Shown: positions 1 to 8,487, counted from the first letter of the stretch. The stretch: DNA of 29,466 nucleotides from CAZOJJ01 sp964580105 (GCA_964580105.1 CAZOJJ010000039.1:1-29466), one strand, 5' to 3'. A program made the numbers and translations. Notes: a model not told the origin generated them from the sequence alone.

Positions 1-11
1 CGTGCCGGTGG

Positions 12-45
12 TCGAGGGCCCGGGGGTTCGCTCCCGGGCCCTCGA
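12..45. terminator. Perfect 13-bp hairpin, likely terminator of the epimerase-hydrolase gene
   Basis: Positions 12-24 and 33-45 are perfect reverse complements (13 bp, very G+C-rich) around an 8-nt loop. The hairpin lies 7 bp beyond the leftward stop codon at 52-54. No T-run follows on either strand, so it is a stem-type terminator, possibly acting on both strands. What lies to the left is outside the window. Confidence 0.6.
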
Positions 46-51
46 TCCGTG

Positions 52-1224
52 TCAGGCGGCGAGCAGGTGGCTCCGCACGAGCGCCGCGAGCCCGTCCGGA
101 TCGGCCGACTGGATCGCGTGGTCCACACCGGGCAGGACGGCCAGCCGGGCGTCGGGAAGCGTGTCGAAGAGACGAAGCGTGTGCCGGAGTCCGAAGAAGC
201 GGTCGCGGTCGCCAACGGAGCAGAGCGTCGGGCAGGAGATGGCCGTCAGCGCCTCGTCGGCCATGTGCTGCCGCGCGAGCGGCCTCGTAAAGGCGATCAT
301 GCGCGCCACGAGGTGCTCCCAGCCGGAGCCGTGGGTTTCGGCGAGCCGCCTCGCCCAGAACCCGGCGGGATCGTCGAGCCCACGCTGCATGAAGGCCGTC
401 ATCGTGGCGACCTCGTCCTCCGACCACTGCACGTTGTGGGCGTGGACGGCGAGGCGCCGCAGGCGGCCCGGGTGGCGACGGGCGACGTCGAGGGCCACGC
501 TGCCGCCCATCGAGAAGCCGAACAGGTGCGTCGTCTCCAGGCCAACCGTGTCGAGGAGGGCCACGACGTTGGCCGTGAAGTCGCCGAGGTGGAGGGGGCG
601 GTCGGGGAAGGGATCGGAGGCGCCGTGGGCCATGAAGTCGAGGGCATAGACGCGAAAGTCGCGGGCCCAGCGGCGGGCGAGGCGGTCGGTTTCGAGGCGG
701 GTGGAGCCGAGGGCGGCGTGGAGCACGACGAGCGGCGGGGCGTCTTCGGGGCCGTAGACGAAGGCGGCGAGCGCGCCGTCTTCGAACGGGATCGCGATGC
801 GTTCCGGCTCTACGGTCACCGACTGGCACAGCTCCACGAGCACGCCCGCCGTGCTCCTGGGGTGGAGGAAGACGATGCGCTTGCCGTCGGCGCCCGGCTT
901 GGGGGCGTCGGCGAGGAGCCGGAAGCCGAGCGCGCGCAGCCGCGCCATCTCCGCCTCGATGTCGTCCACCTCGAAGGCGACGTGGTGGAGGCCGGGGCCG
1001 CGCTTCTCCAGGAACGTCGCCACGGGCGAATCCGGCCCGAGTGCTTCGAGCAGCTCCAGCTTGGGGGCCGCGCCCGATACGCCGTCGTCGCCGAGGAAGT
1101 ACGTCCGCACGCCTTCGCGCTCGACGGTTTCGGACTTGTAGGGCGCGTGGCCGAGGAGGCGTTCGAAGAGGGCGAGGGCGTCGCGTGCGTCGGCGACGGC
1201 GATGCCGAGGTGCTCGAGCGTCAT
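52..1224 (-). CDS. Methylmalonyl-CoA epimerase fused to an alpha/beta hydrolase
   Basis: The protein has 390 residues and two complete domains. Residues 1-134 are a VOC-fold methylmalonyl-CoA epimerase, which interconverts the (R) and (S) epimers of methylmalonyl-CoA. It shows the LEHLGIAV start, KLELLE (E57), GPGLHHVAFEVDD (H81) and VLVELC (E131), and so keeps the expected metal ligands H5, H81 and E131. Residues about 140-390 are an alpha/beta hydrolase with nucleophile elbow GFSMG (S238), acid in GDRDRF (D339 or D341) and catalytic His in GVDHA (H369). Epimerases are normally stand-alone proteins of about 135-150 residues. The join is a short in-frame linker at 135-150 with no stop. The hydrolase substrate is unknown; a CoA-thioester or a lactone-type ester would fit but is only a guess. 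The gene is divergent from the CDF transporter across a 62-bp gap. Confidence 0.9.
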   Translation of the reverse strand: MTLEHLGIAVADARDALALFERLLGHAPYKSETVEREGVRTYFLGDDGVSGAAPKLELLEALGPDSPVATFLEKRGPGLHHVAFEVDDIEAEMARLRALGFRLLADAPKPGADGKRIVFLHPRSTAGVLVELCQSVTVEPERIAIPFEDGALAAFVYGPEDAPPLVVLHAALGSTRLETDRLARRWARDFRVYALDFMAHGASDPFPDRPLHLGDFTANVVALLDTVGLETTHLFGFSMGGSVALDVARRHPGRLRRLAVHAHNVQWSEDEVATMTAFMQRGLDDPAGFWARRLAETHGSGWEHLVARMIAFTRPLARQHMADEALTAISCPTLCSVGDRDRFFGLRHTLRLFDTLPDARLAVLPGVDHAIQSADPDGLAALVRSHLLAA

Positions 1225-1286
1225 GGAATGCGGGCTGAGGGGAGCGGGCCGGGGAAACTACCGCAGGGGCGGCCGGTCTCAGGCTC

Positions 1287-2261
1287 ATGCTGCTCCATCT
1301 CCATCACGAGCCCGAGGCGGGGGCCCCCGGCCCGGCAGCCGCGAAGGCGCGCGCCCGCGCGATGGCCGCCAGCCTGGCCGTCGCCGTGCTGATGCTCGTC
1401 GGCAAGCTGGGCGCCTTCTGGCTCACCGGCTCGACGGCCATCCTCTCCGACGCGCTCGAGTCGGTCATCCACCTCGCCGCCACGGCCATCGCCGGGTTCA
1501 GCCTCTGGTACGCCTCGCAGCCGGCCGACGAGCAGCACCTCTACGGGCACGGCAAGATCGCCTACTTCTCGTCCGGCTTCGAAGGCGCCCTGATCCTCCT
1601 GGCCGGGATCGGCATCGTCTGGGCGGCCGTCGCCGCGCTCATCCGCGGGCCCGAGCTGGAGCAACTCGGCGCCGGTCTGGCGATCACGGCCGGCCTCGGG
1701 CTCGTCAACCTGCTCCTCGGCCTCTACCTCATCCGCACCGGGAAAAGGACGAACGCCGTCGTCCTCGTCGCCAACGGCCACCACGTTCTGACCGACATGT
1801 GGACCAGCCTCGGCGTGGTCGTGGGCGTGGCGCTGGTCTGGGTGACGGGGGTCGCGTGGATCGACCCCGTCGTCGCCATCCTGCTCGGGCTGCACATCGC
1901 GGCGACGGCGTTCCGGCTGATGCGTGCGTCGTACCGGGGGCTGATGGAAGAAGTGGATCCTGCCGCCACCGGGCGGGTCCAGGCCGTCCTCGACGCGGCC
2001 GTCGAGGCGGGGCGGGTGAGCGGCTTCCACCACCTCCGCCACCGCCGCGTCAACGACCAGGTGTGGATCGAGGTGCATCTCCTGCTGCCGGACGGCCTCC
2101 GCCTCGACGAGGCGCACGCCCGTGCGTCGGCCGTCGAGACGGAGCTCCAGACGCTCTTCCCGCACGACCTCGTCCACGTCACCTCCCACCTGGAGCCGAA
2201 CTCGCACGAGCACCCGCCGCAGCATGCGCACGACGAGGTCGTGGACTCGCTCGCGCGGTAG
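1287..2261 (+). CDS. Cation diffusion facilitator (CDF) metal/proton antiporter
   Basis: This 324-residue inner-membrane protein has the CDF layout: six hydrophobic segments between about residues 28 and 205, then a cytoplasmic ferredoxin-like domain. It should export a divalent metal (Zn, Fe, Mn or Co) in exchange for protons. The TM5 half of transport site A is the standard HxxxD pair (H166, D170). The TM2 half reads SDALESVIH, placing E58 and H62 where FieF has two aspartates. The HLYGHGK loop matches the cytoplasmic site B region. Both termini are His-rich (LLHLHH at the start; EHPPQHAHDE at the end), which could bind metal. The ATG at 1287 follows the divergent promoter gap. Metal specificity cannot be read from sequence. 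Confidence 0.92.
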   Translation: MLLHLHHEPEAGAPGPAAAKARARAMAASLAVAVLMLVGKLGAFWLTGSTAILSDALESVIHLAATAIAGFSLWYASQPADEQHLYGHGKIAYFSSGFEGALILLAGIGIVWAAVAALIRGPELEQLGAGLAITAGLGLVNLLLGLYLIRTGKRTNAVVLVANGHHVLTDMWTSLGVVVGVALVWVTGVAWIDPVVAILLGLHIAATAFRLMRASYRGLMEEVDPAATGRVQAVLDAAVEAGRVSGFHHLRHRRVNDQVWIEVHLLLPDGLRLDEAHARASAVETELQTLFPHDLVHVTSHLEPNSHEHPPQHAHDEVVDSLAR

Positions 2262-2299
2262 GGCGGCGCGGTGCCGTGCCCCGGGCGTAACCTACCGGC

Positions 2300-3685
2300 G
2301 TGAACCGATCCCACCCATCCCGTATCGTCGTCGTCGGTGGCACCGCGGCCGGCCCGGCGGCGGCGGCCGAAGCCAGGCGCTGCGCGCCGGAGGCCGAGGT
2401 CGTGCTCTACGAGGCGGACGCCGCCATCAGCGTCGGTGCCTGCGAGTTCCCGTCGTTCCTCGCGGGTCGCATCGAGGCGAACGCGCTGGAGGTCTTCAGC
2501 CCGGCCGCGTTCGAGCGGACGCGCGGCGCGGTCGTCCGCACCCGCCACCGGGTCCTCTCGTTCGACCCGCGTCGGAAGCGGCTGTCGGTCGAGGCGCTCG
2601 ATTTCGGGAGCGTCCACGACGAGCCCTACGACCGGCTCATCCTGGCGACGGGCGCGCGGGCGCGGCGCCTCGGCGTGGACGGCGAAGAAGCCGACGGCGT
2701 CTTCCCCGTCCGCACGCTCGACGACGCGCTCGGGCTCGGCGCGTGGCTGGACGCGCATCCGGTCCGTCACGCCGTCGTCGCCGGGGCGGGGTACGTGGGG
2801 GTAGAGGTGGCCGAAGCGCTCCGCCATCGCGGCCTCCGCGTGTCGATCCTGGACCCGTCCGGGCGCGCCCTCGCCCGGTCGCTGGCGCCCACGATGTCTC
2901 CGCCGCTGACGGCGGCGATGGAGGCGGCCGGCGTCCGCGTTCGCGCCGAGCGCATCACGCGCGTCGAGTCCGACCGGCACGGGCGGGTGGCCTCCGTACG
3001 GACCGACAGGGGCGAGCGGATCGGGTGTCAACTCCTCATCGTCGCCGTCGGCATCGAGCCGCGGACGGAGCTGGCGACGGTGGCCGGCCTGACGCTCGGG
3101 AAGACCGGCGCGCTGGCCGTCGACGCCGGGATGCGGACGAGCGCGCCCTCGGTCTGGGCCTGCGGCGACCTCGTCGAGGTGCCGCGCGTGGTCGATGGCG
3201 CTTCGATCCACTGGCCGGTGGCGCCGGTGGCAAGGCGGACGGCCCGCGTCGCGGCGCGCAACGCGGCGGGCGTGCGCCCGGCGGATCGGTTCGAGCCCAT
3301 CGCGGCGTCGGTCGGGGTGCGCGCCTTCGGCATCGAGGCGGCCCAGGCCGGCCTCGGTGACGCCGAGGCGCGGGCGGCGGGGTTCGACGCCGTCGCCGTG
3401 CAGATCGAGCACGTGTCGCGCTCGCGGCCCCAGCCCGAGGCACGGCTGATCCGCGTCCGCCTCGTGGGCGACCGGGAGACGGGGCGGCTGCTCGGCGGCG
3501 AACTCGTCGGCGCCGAAGGCGCGGCGCTCCGCGCAAACGTGCTCGTCCCGCTGTTGCGGCACAGGGCGACCGTCCGCGAGCTGGCCGAGGACACGGACCT
3601 GATCTACAACCCGCCCATCGCGCCGTCGGTGGACCCGCTGCGCGTGGCGGCGTCGCAGCTGCTCCGGGCGCTCGGACGGCGCTGA
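2300..3685 (+). CDS. FAD/NAD(P)-dependent disulfide oxidoreductase, CoA-disulfide-reductase-like
   Basis: The protein has 461 residues and starts with GTG. It opens with an FAD-binding Rossmann motif (VVVGGTAAGPAAA, residues 10-22). ISVGACEFPSF follows, with C48 in the place of the single redox-active cysteine of CoA-disulfide reductases and NADH oxidases. A second Rossmann motif (VVAGAGYVGVEVAEAL) binds NAD(P)H, WACGDLVEV is the second FAD motif, and the C-terminal dimerisation domain ends with the YNPPIAPSVDP signature of this family. It probably reduces CoA disulfide or a related persulfide, or acts as an NADH oxidase; sequence alone does not decide. No rhodanese domain is fused. It lies 38 bp after the CDF gene, and its stop codon abuts that of the next, convergent gene with no gap. 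Confidence 0.85.
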   Translation: MNRSHPSRIVVVGGTAAGPAAAAEARRCAPEAEVVLYEADAAISVGACEFPSFLAGRIEANALEVFSPAAFERTRGAVVRTRHRVLSFDPRRKRLSVEALDFGSVHDEPYDRLILATGARARRLGVDGEEADGVFPVRTLDDALGLGAWLDAHPVRHAVVAGAGYVGVEVAEALRHRGLRVSILDPSGRALARSLAPTMSPPLTAAMEAAGVRVRAERITRVESDRHGRVASVRTDRGERIGCQLLIVAVGIEPRTELATVAGLTLGKTGALAVDAGMRTSAPSVWACGDLVEVPRVVDGASIHWPVAPVARRTARVAARNAAGVRPADRFEPIAASVGVRAFGIEAAQAGLGDAEARAAGFDAVAVQIEHVSRSRPQPEARLIRVRLVGDRETGRLLGGELVGAEGAALRANVLVPLLRHRATVRELAEDTDLIYNPPIAPSVDPLRVAASQLLRALGRR

Positions 3686-3925
3686 TCAGCCGAGGCGGTC
3701 TTTGAGGCCCTCGACGCCGGACGCCTCGGCGCAGTGGTCGCAGCAGAAGATGCGGTCGCCGGCCTGGAGGCCGTGGCCGATGACCCGCACGCCGCAGTGC
3801 TCGCACGTCGGTGCGAGGACGTGGATGGCGCACTCGAACGAGTCGAACGTGTGGGTCCGGCCATCGTGCGTGGTGACGGTGAAGGCGCGGTCGTAGGTGT
3901 TGCCGCAGGCGGCGCAGGGTTCCAT
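3686..3925 (-). CDS. Small conserved zinc-ribbon protein
   Basis: This 79-residue protein has paired Cys motifs that should bind one or two structural zinc ions: CAAC (C4, C7), the FECAIH segment, CEHC (C41, C44) and a CCDHC cluster near residues 61-65. Similar small proteins with the FECAIHxLAPTC and IGHG motifs occur in many bacteria without a known function. I chose the internal ATG at 3925, where the recognisable family begins. A longer in-frame start at 4015 would add 30 low-complexity residues and overlap the start of rsmB. It converges with the flavoprotein gene and is divergent from rsmB. Confidence 0.75.
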   Translation of the reverse strand: MEPCAACGNTYDRAFTVTTHDGRTHTFDSFECAIHVLAPTCEHCGVRVIGHGLQAGDRIFCCDHCAEASGVEGLKDRLG

Positions 3926-3996
3926 GGCGTGCGAAGGGCAGGTGGAGAAGGGCAGGGGGTGGAACGGGCGTCGGGCCCTGCGGTTCGCCGGAAGCC

Positions 3997-5325
3997 ATGG
4001 CCCGTGCTTCCACAAACCCGCGCGCCCTCGCCATCGACCGGCTCGTCCGCGTCGAGCGCGACGCGGCGTACGTGGCGCGCCTCGGGGACGGCGAGGGCGA
4101 CGCCGAGGCCGAGCGCCTCGCGGCCGACCTCGTGGCCGGCGTGACGCGCTGGCGCCGCTACCTCGACTTCCTCGGTGCCCACTTCACCCGGGGCGACTAC
4201 GGCGCCCTCGACCCCGCGGTGCGCCAGGCCGTGCGGGTCGGGCTCTACGAGCTCGTAGAGCGGGGCACGCCGCCGCACGCGGCCGTCTCGGAGGCCGTCG
4301 GGGCCGTGCGTGCGCTCGGGCACCGGCAGGCCGCCGGCCTCGTCAACGCCGTGCTGCGCGCCGCCGCCCGCGCCATGGAGGCGGGCGCGCTGCCCGTCCC
4401 GGCCACCGGCAAACCCGAGCGCGACCTCGCCGTGCGCCTCTCGTACCCGACGTGGCTCGTGCGCCGCTGGCTGGCCCGCTTCGGCGAGACGGATACCGAG
4501 GCGTTGCTCCGCGCTGGAAACGCGCCGCCGCACTTCGCGCTCCGCGTGAACCTGCGCCGGGCCACCCCCGAGCTGCTCGGCTACCGGCTCGACGAGCGGG
4601 GGGTGGGGTGGAGGCGCTCGGCGTACCTCGACGACTTCCTCGTGGTGGAGCGGCTGCAGCCGGTGCTCCGCGCCGGACTCGTGCAGGAGGGGCTCTGTGC
4701 CGTGCAGGACGAGGCCGCCGGGCTCGTCGTCCGCGTCCTCGACCCGCAGCCCGGCGAGCGAATCCTCGACGGCGCGGCGGCGCCCGGCGGCAAGGCGCTC
4801 TACGCCGCACAGCGGATGGACGACCGGGGCGAGGTCGTCGCCCTCGACGTGCACGAGGCGCGCGTCGGGCTCGTCCGCCAGGCCGCCGAGGCGCAGGGAC
4901 TCGCCATCGTGAAGGCGCAGGCGGCCGACCTCCGCGCGTTCGAGGCCGACGAACCCTTCGACCGCGTCCTCCTCGACGCTCCCTGCACCGGCCTCGGCGT
5001 CCTCGCCAAGCGGGCCGACCTCCGCTGGCAGCGCGTCGCCGGGGATCTGCCGGAACTGGTTGCCCTCCAGGACGCGCTGCTGGACGCCGCCGCCCGGCAC
5101 GTCCGCCCCGGCGGCCTGCTGGTGTATTCGACCTGCACGCTGGCGCCGGAAGAAAACGAAGAGCGCGTAGCCGCCTTCCTGGGGCGGCACCCGAACTTCC
5201 GGCTCGAACCGGTCGGCGACCGCGTGCCGGGCTCGATGCAGACCGGGGAGGGATCGTACCTCGCCCTCCCGCACGTTCACGGCACCGACGGCGCCTTTGC
5301 CGCTCGCCTTCGCCGGCAGGGCTGA
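3997..5325 (+). CDS. rsmB: 16S rRNA (cytosine(967)-C(5))-methyltransferase RsmB
   Basis: The 442-residue length is close to that of E. coli RsmB (429). Residues about 1-130 are the NusB-like RNA-binding domain. Residues about 170-440 are the SAM-dependent m5C methyltransferase of the NOL1/NOP2/Sun family. Visible motifs are the SAM loop LDGAAAPGGKAL, FDRVLLDAPCTGLGVL with the product-release cysteine, and LVYSTCTLAPEENE with the catalytic cysteine. It methylates C967 of 16S rRNA. The ATG at 3997 begins MARASTNPRALAIDRL, a normal family start. The DinB-family gene follows after 3 bp, so the two are probably cotranscribed. Confidence 0.94.
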   Translation: MARASTNPRALAIDRLVRVERDAAYVARLGDGEGDAEAERLAADLVAGVTRWRRYLDFLGAHFTRGDYGALDPAVRQAVRVGLYELVERGTPPHAAVSEAVGAVRALGHRQAAGLVNAVLRAAARAMEAGALPVPATGKPERDLAVRLSYPTWLVRRWLARFGETDTEALLRAGNAPPHFALRVNLRRATPELLGYRLDERGVGWRRSAYLDDFLVVERLQPVLRAGLVQEGLCAVQDEAAGLVVRVLDPQPGERILDGAAAPGGKALYAAQRMDDRGEVVALDVHEARVGLVRQAAEAQGLAIVKAQAADLRAFEADEPFDRVLLDAPCTGLGVLAKRADLRWQRVAGDLPELVALQDALLDAAARHVRPGGLLVYSTCTLAPEENEERVAAFLGRHPNFRLEPVGDRVPGSMQTGEGSYLALPHVHGTDGAFAARLRRQG

Positions 5326-5328
5326 TCC

Positions 5329-5892
5329 ATGACCGGCGTCCCCCATTCCGCTCAGGCCTACGCCGCGACCTACCGGCAGGCGCTCGCCGACGCCGAGGTG
5401 CTCGTGGTACCACTCGCCGCGGCGCAATTCAACTGGAAGCCCGCGCCCGACCGGTGGTCGGTGGCCGAATGCCTGGACCACCTCCTCCGCGTCGGGGAGT
5501 CGTACCTGCCGGTCCTGGCCGACGCCGTTGCGAAGGCGGAGCGGACGGCGCCGCCGCCGTTCCGCTACGGCTTCGCCGGCCGCCTCTTCATCCGTTCGAT
5601 GAGCCCGAACTCGGCGTTGAAGCTGCCGACGGCGCCGGCGATGAGGCCGACGGCCTCGTCGTTCGAGAAGGAGGAGACGCTCGCCGCGTTCCGCACGATG
5701 AACGAACGCTTCGTCGCCATCTGCGAGGATGCCGAGGGACGCGATCTGACGCGCGCGCGGGTCTCCTCTCCGTTCCTGAAGCTGTTGCGGTTCCAGGTCG
5801 GGGCGTTGCTGGAGGCGCTCGCCGTACACGAGCTCCGGCACCTCGCGCAGGCGCGCCGGGTGACCGAGGCGCCTGGATTCCCGGCGGCCTGA
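5329..5892 (+). CDS. DinB-family (DinB_2) putative metal-dependent protein
   Basis: The protein has 187 residues and the four-helix DinB/YfiT layout. The three expected metal-binding histidines are present: H51 in AECLDHLL, and H167 and H171 in VHELRHLAQ. The motif KPAPDRWSVAECLDHL is typical of the DinB_2 group. Some relatives are thiol-dependent transferases (for example bacillithiol transferases), but no substrate can be named here. It sits 3 bp downstream of rsmB and converges with the rlmI-like gene, with 8 bp between the stop codons. Confidence 0.85.
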   Translation: MTGVPHSAQAYAATYRQALADAEVLVVPLAAAQFNWKPAPDRWSVAECLDHLLRVGESYLPVLADAVAKAERTAPPPFRYGFAGRLFIRSMSPNSALKLPTAPAMRPTASSFEKEETLAAFRTMNERFVAICEDAEGRDLTRARVSSPFLKLLRFQVGALLEALAVHELRHLAQARRVTEAPGFPAA

Positions 5893-5900
5893 GGGTTGCG

Positions 5901-7100
5901 CTACGCCGGGCCCGGCAGGAGGTCGCCCGTGACCTGGAAGAGGTAGAATTTGAGGTAGCGCGTCTCCGGCATCGCCTCCAGCGAGGGGTGGTCGGGTGGC
6001 TGCTCGCCGCGTGCGAGGCGGCGGAGGTGGACGCCCGCCTTCCGCGCGCTGTAGTGGACGATCCCCAGGAAGTCGTCCTCCGAGATCGCCTGGGAGCAGG
6101 AGGCCGTCGCCAGCAGGCCGCCGGGTGGAAGGAGTTGCAGCGCGGAGATGTTGATGCGCTGGTACGCGCGGACGGCCGCCTCCACGTCGCGGCGGGACCG
6201 TGCAAAGCCGGGCGGGTCGAGCACGATGAGGTCGTAGGAACTCTCGCGGGAGGCGACCATGTCGCCGAGGCGGTCGAGGGCGTCGGCCACTTCGGTCGAG
6301 ATGCGGTCCGCCAGGCCGTTGTGCTGCGCGTTGGCGCGGGCGCGCTCGAGTGCCGAGGCGGACACGTCGAGGAAGTGGACGTGCTCGGCACCCGCCTTCG
6401 CAGCGAGGAGGCCGAAGCCGCCGTCGGCGCAGAACACGTCGAGCACGCGGCGGCCCCGCGCGAAGCCGGCGACGGTGGCGCGGTGGAGCCGCTGGTCGAT
6501 GAAGAACCCCGTTTTGGGCCCGCCGAGCACGTCCACCCCGAACACGACGCCGCCCTCCTCGACCTCGATCCGCTCGGGCAGCGTGCCGCGCAGCACGCCG
6601 ACGCGCTCGTCGAGCCCGTCCTTCCCGCGCAGCGAGGCGTCGTTGCGCTCGACGATGGCGGCCGGGTGGAGCAGCTCCTCCAGCGCGTCGAGGATCACGT
6701 CGCGGCGTGCCTCGATGCCCCATGACAGCGTCGTGAACGTGAGCACGTCGCCGTAGCGGTCGATGATCGTGCCGGGCAGGCCGTCGCTCTCGCCGAAGAC
6801 GAGGCGGGCGTGCGTGGTGCCGGGGAAGGCCGCCTCGCGGAGCCGGATCGCCCGCTCGATCCGCTCCCGGAAGAAGGCGGCGTCGATGGTGCGCTCGGCG
6901 TCATTCGTGAGGAAGCGGCCGGCGATCTGGGACTGCTCGTGGTAGAGCGCAAGGCCGAACACCTCGCCGTCGGCCGAGGCGACCTCGACCACGTCGCCGC
7001 GCGCGGGCGCGCCTTCGACGCGGAGGAGCTGGTTGGCGAAGACCCACGGATAGCCCCGCCGGATCTTTTTGTCTTTGCCGGGGCGGAGGACGAGGCGCAT
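5901..7100 (-). CDS. rlmI: RlmI-like 23S rRNA (cytosine-C5) methyltransferase
   Basis: This 399-residue protein matches the RlmI length (396 in E. coli). Residues 1-75 form the N-terminal PUA RNA-binding domain (LRPGKDKKIRRGYPWVFANQ). The central and C-terminal parts hold the methyltransferase: GFFIDQR, the SAM motif VLDVFCADGGFGLLAAKAGA, LIVLDPPGF, and ATASCSQAI with the expected catalytic cysteine. Most relatives have FCYTGGF where this one has FCADGGF, a mild variation. In E. coli the enzyme makes m5C1962 in 23S rRNA; the exact target here is inferred. A TAACTTCG box lies 25 nt upstream of the ATG. Confidence 0.88.
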   Translation of the reverse strand: MRLVLRPGKDKKIRRGYPWVFANQLLRVEGAPARGDVVEVASADGEVFGLALYHEQSQIAGRFLTNDAERTIDAAFFRERIERAIRLREAAFPGTTHARLVFGESDGLPGTIIDRYGDVLTFTTLSWGIEARRDVILDALEELLHPAAIVERNDASLRGKDGLDERVGVLRGTLPERIEVEEGGVVFGVDVLGGPKTGFFIDQRLHRATVAGFARGRRVLDVFCADGGFGLLAAKAGAEHVHFLDVSASALERARANAQHNGLADRISTEVADALDRLGDMVASRESSYDLIVLDPPGFARSRRDVEAAVRAYQRINISALQLLPPGGLLATASCSQAISEDDFLGIVHYSARKAGVHLRRLARGEQPPDHPSLEAMPETRYLKFYLFQVTGDLLPGPA

Positions 7101-7124
7101 GAGCGGGAGCGAGAAGTGAGACGG

Positions 7125-7132
7125 CGAAGTTA
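7125..7132 (-). promoter_or_regulatory. TAACTTCG box, candidate -7 element for the rlmI-like gene
   Basis: On the minus strand this octamer resembles the Bacteroidota -7 consensus TAnnTTTG and ends 25 nt before the start at 7100. No TTTG-like -33 element is obvious at the usual distance. The assignment rests mainly on recurrence of the same box upstream of other genes in the window. Confidence 0.35.
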
Positions 7133-7206
7133 GGAGGCGGAGAGCGGCGATGGAGGCCGAGCCGGTTTTCTCTCTTCGTCCTTCTCACGCCGCCCTTCCA
7201 AATGCC

Positions 7207-7238
7207 CTTGCCCCGGCGGCGGGTTTTTCCGATGTTTG
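7207..7238 (+). promoter_or_regulatory. Candidate promoter of the PorV/PorQ gene (CTTG-N20-GATGTTTG)
   Basis: CTTG at 7207-7210 and GATGTTTG at 7231-7238 are separated by 20 nt. This fits the Bacteroidota housekeeping layout TTTG-N19/20-TAnnTTTG with one mismatch in each element. It lies about 80 nt before the ATG at 7317, in the 216-bp divergent gap shared with the rlmI-like gene. Nothing else was recognised in that gap. Confidence 0.4.
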
Positions 7239-7316
7239 GGCCTGCGAACGCTCCCCAACCCGCCCCGCGTATCGGCTCAGGCTACACCTCCCCCAAAAAC
7301 CTGCGTGCAGGCCTCC

Positions 7317-8465
7317 ATGTCGATCCGCCACACCCTCGGGCGTTCGCTGACCCGATCCCTCCTCGCGCTGGCCCTGCTGGCGCTGGCCCTGCTGGCGCTC
7401 CCGGCCGGAGCCTCGGCCCAGACCGTCGTCAAGTACGGCGCGGACTTCCTCGCGGGCGGTGTCGGTGCCCGCGCCCTCGGGATGGGCGGGGCCTACGTGG
7501 CCGGCGCCAACGACGTCACGGCCGGCTACTGGAACGTCGCCGGCCTCGACGCCCTCGACTACCCCGAGGCGGCCTACATGCACGCCGAGCGGTTCAACGG
7601 CGTCGTCTCGTTCGACTACGGCGCGCTCGCCTTCCCGCTCTCGCAGCGCTCGACCGTCGGCATCTCGTTGTTCCGGAGCGGCGTGGACGACATCGCCAAC
7701 ACGCTCGCCGCGTTCAACCCGGACACCGGCCTGCCGCGCCCGAACCCGGAAAACTACATCACCTACTTCTCCGCCGCCGACTACGCGTTCTTCCTCTCCT
7801 ACGCCCGCCGCCTCCGTGACAACCTCGCCGTCGGCGTCACCGGCAAGGTGATCCGTCGCAACATCGGCGACTTCGCCAACGCCTGGGGCTACTCGTTCGA
7901 CGTCGGCGCGCAGTACCGCGTCGGGCGGTTCCAGTTCGGCCTCAACGTGCAGGACGCCACGAGCATGGTGCAGTCGTGGTCCGTCAACGGCGCGCTGTTC
8001 GAGGATTTCGAGGAGACGTTCGGCGAGACGGCGCCCCAGGGCGGCACCGAGCTGGTGCTCCCGGTGGCCCGCCTCGGCGCGGCCACGAACCTGCCCCTCA
8101 CGCAGGACATCGGCTTCCTCGTGGGGATGGACGTGGACCTCGCCTTCGACGGGCAGCAGGCCTACGCCTTCAACACCGGCGACGTGTCGTTCCACCCGCG
8201 CCTCGGCACCGAGCTTTCCTACAAGGGCATCGTCGCCCTGCGCGGCGGCATCTCGAACGTGACCACGTCGGAGCGCTACGGCACCCAGTTCACACCGACC
8301 GTCGGCGCCGGGCTCACGCTCAACCAGATCGCCGTGGACTACGGCTTTGGCGATTTCGGCGGGCTCCAGAGCGAGCTGGGCTACTCCCACCGCGTCTCGC
8401 TCACGGTCTCGCTCGAACAGCCTCGCTTCGCGCGCAACCGCGAGCATGCGCGCCGCGAGCGGTAA
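7317..8465 (+). CDS. PorV/PorQ-family outer-membrane beta-barrel protein
   Basis: The protein has 382 residues when started at the ATG at 7317, which gives a clean Sec signal peptide (MSIRHTLGRS, a long Leu/Ala core, cleavage near PAGASAQ). The mature part begins with the family hallmark GVGARALGMGGAYVAGANDV followed by AGYWNVAGL, as in PorV/LptO and FadL-like barrels of Bacteroidota. PorV carries T9SS substrates to the attachment complex; PorQ acts in a parallel role. T9SS cargo is encoded at 18882-21020 and probably from 28872, which fits. I cannot separate PorV from other UPF0164-like paralogues by eye. An upstream in-frame ATG at 7236 is rejected because it precedes the signal peptide. 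A strong hairpin follows the stop codon. Confidence 0.82.
   Translation: MSIRHTLGRSLTRSLLALALLALALLALPAGASAQTVVKYGADFLAGGVGARALGMGGAYVAGANDVTAGYWNVAGLDALDYPEAAYMHAERFNGVVSFDYGALAFPLSQRSTVGISLFRSGVDDIANTLAAFNPDTGLPRPNPENYITYFSAADYAFFLSYARRLRDNLAVGVTGKVIRRNIGDFANAWGYSFDVGAQYRVGRFQFGLNVQDATSMVQSWSVNGALFEDFEETFGETAPQGGTELVLPVARLGAATNLPLTQDIGFLVGMDVDLAFDGQQAYAFNTGDVSFHPRLGTELSYKGIVALRGGISNVTTSERYGTQFTPTVGAGLTLNQIAVDYGFGDFGGLQSELGYSHRVSLTVSLEQPRFARNREHARRER
7366..7395 (+). repeat. In-frame 15-bp tandem duplication in the signal peptide
   Basis: The unit gcgctggccctgctg occurs twice exactly (7366-7380 and 7381-7395), followed by a partial third copy (gcgct). It encodes the repeated ALALL core of the PorV/PorQ signal peptide. 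Gain or loss of a unit changes the hydrophobic core by five residues and keeps the frame. Confidence 0.9.
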
Positions 8466-8487
8466 ACCTTCCGACGCGAATTCTCGG

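Noticed and set aside
3604..6725. Very long open frames on both strands (about 1,040 codons leftward, 940 rightward) across rsmB, the DinB gene and the rlmI-like gene.
   Set aside because: They are Arg/Pro/Ala-rich with no domain motifs, and lie antisense to or out of frame with genes that have clear catalytic motifs. Such frames are expected at about 70% G+C.
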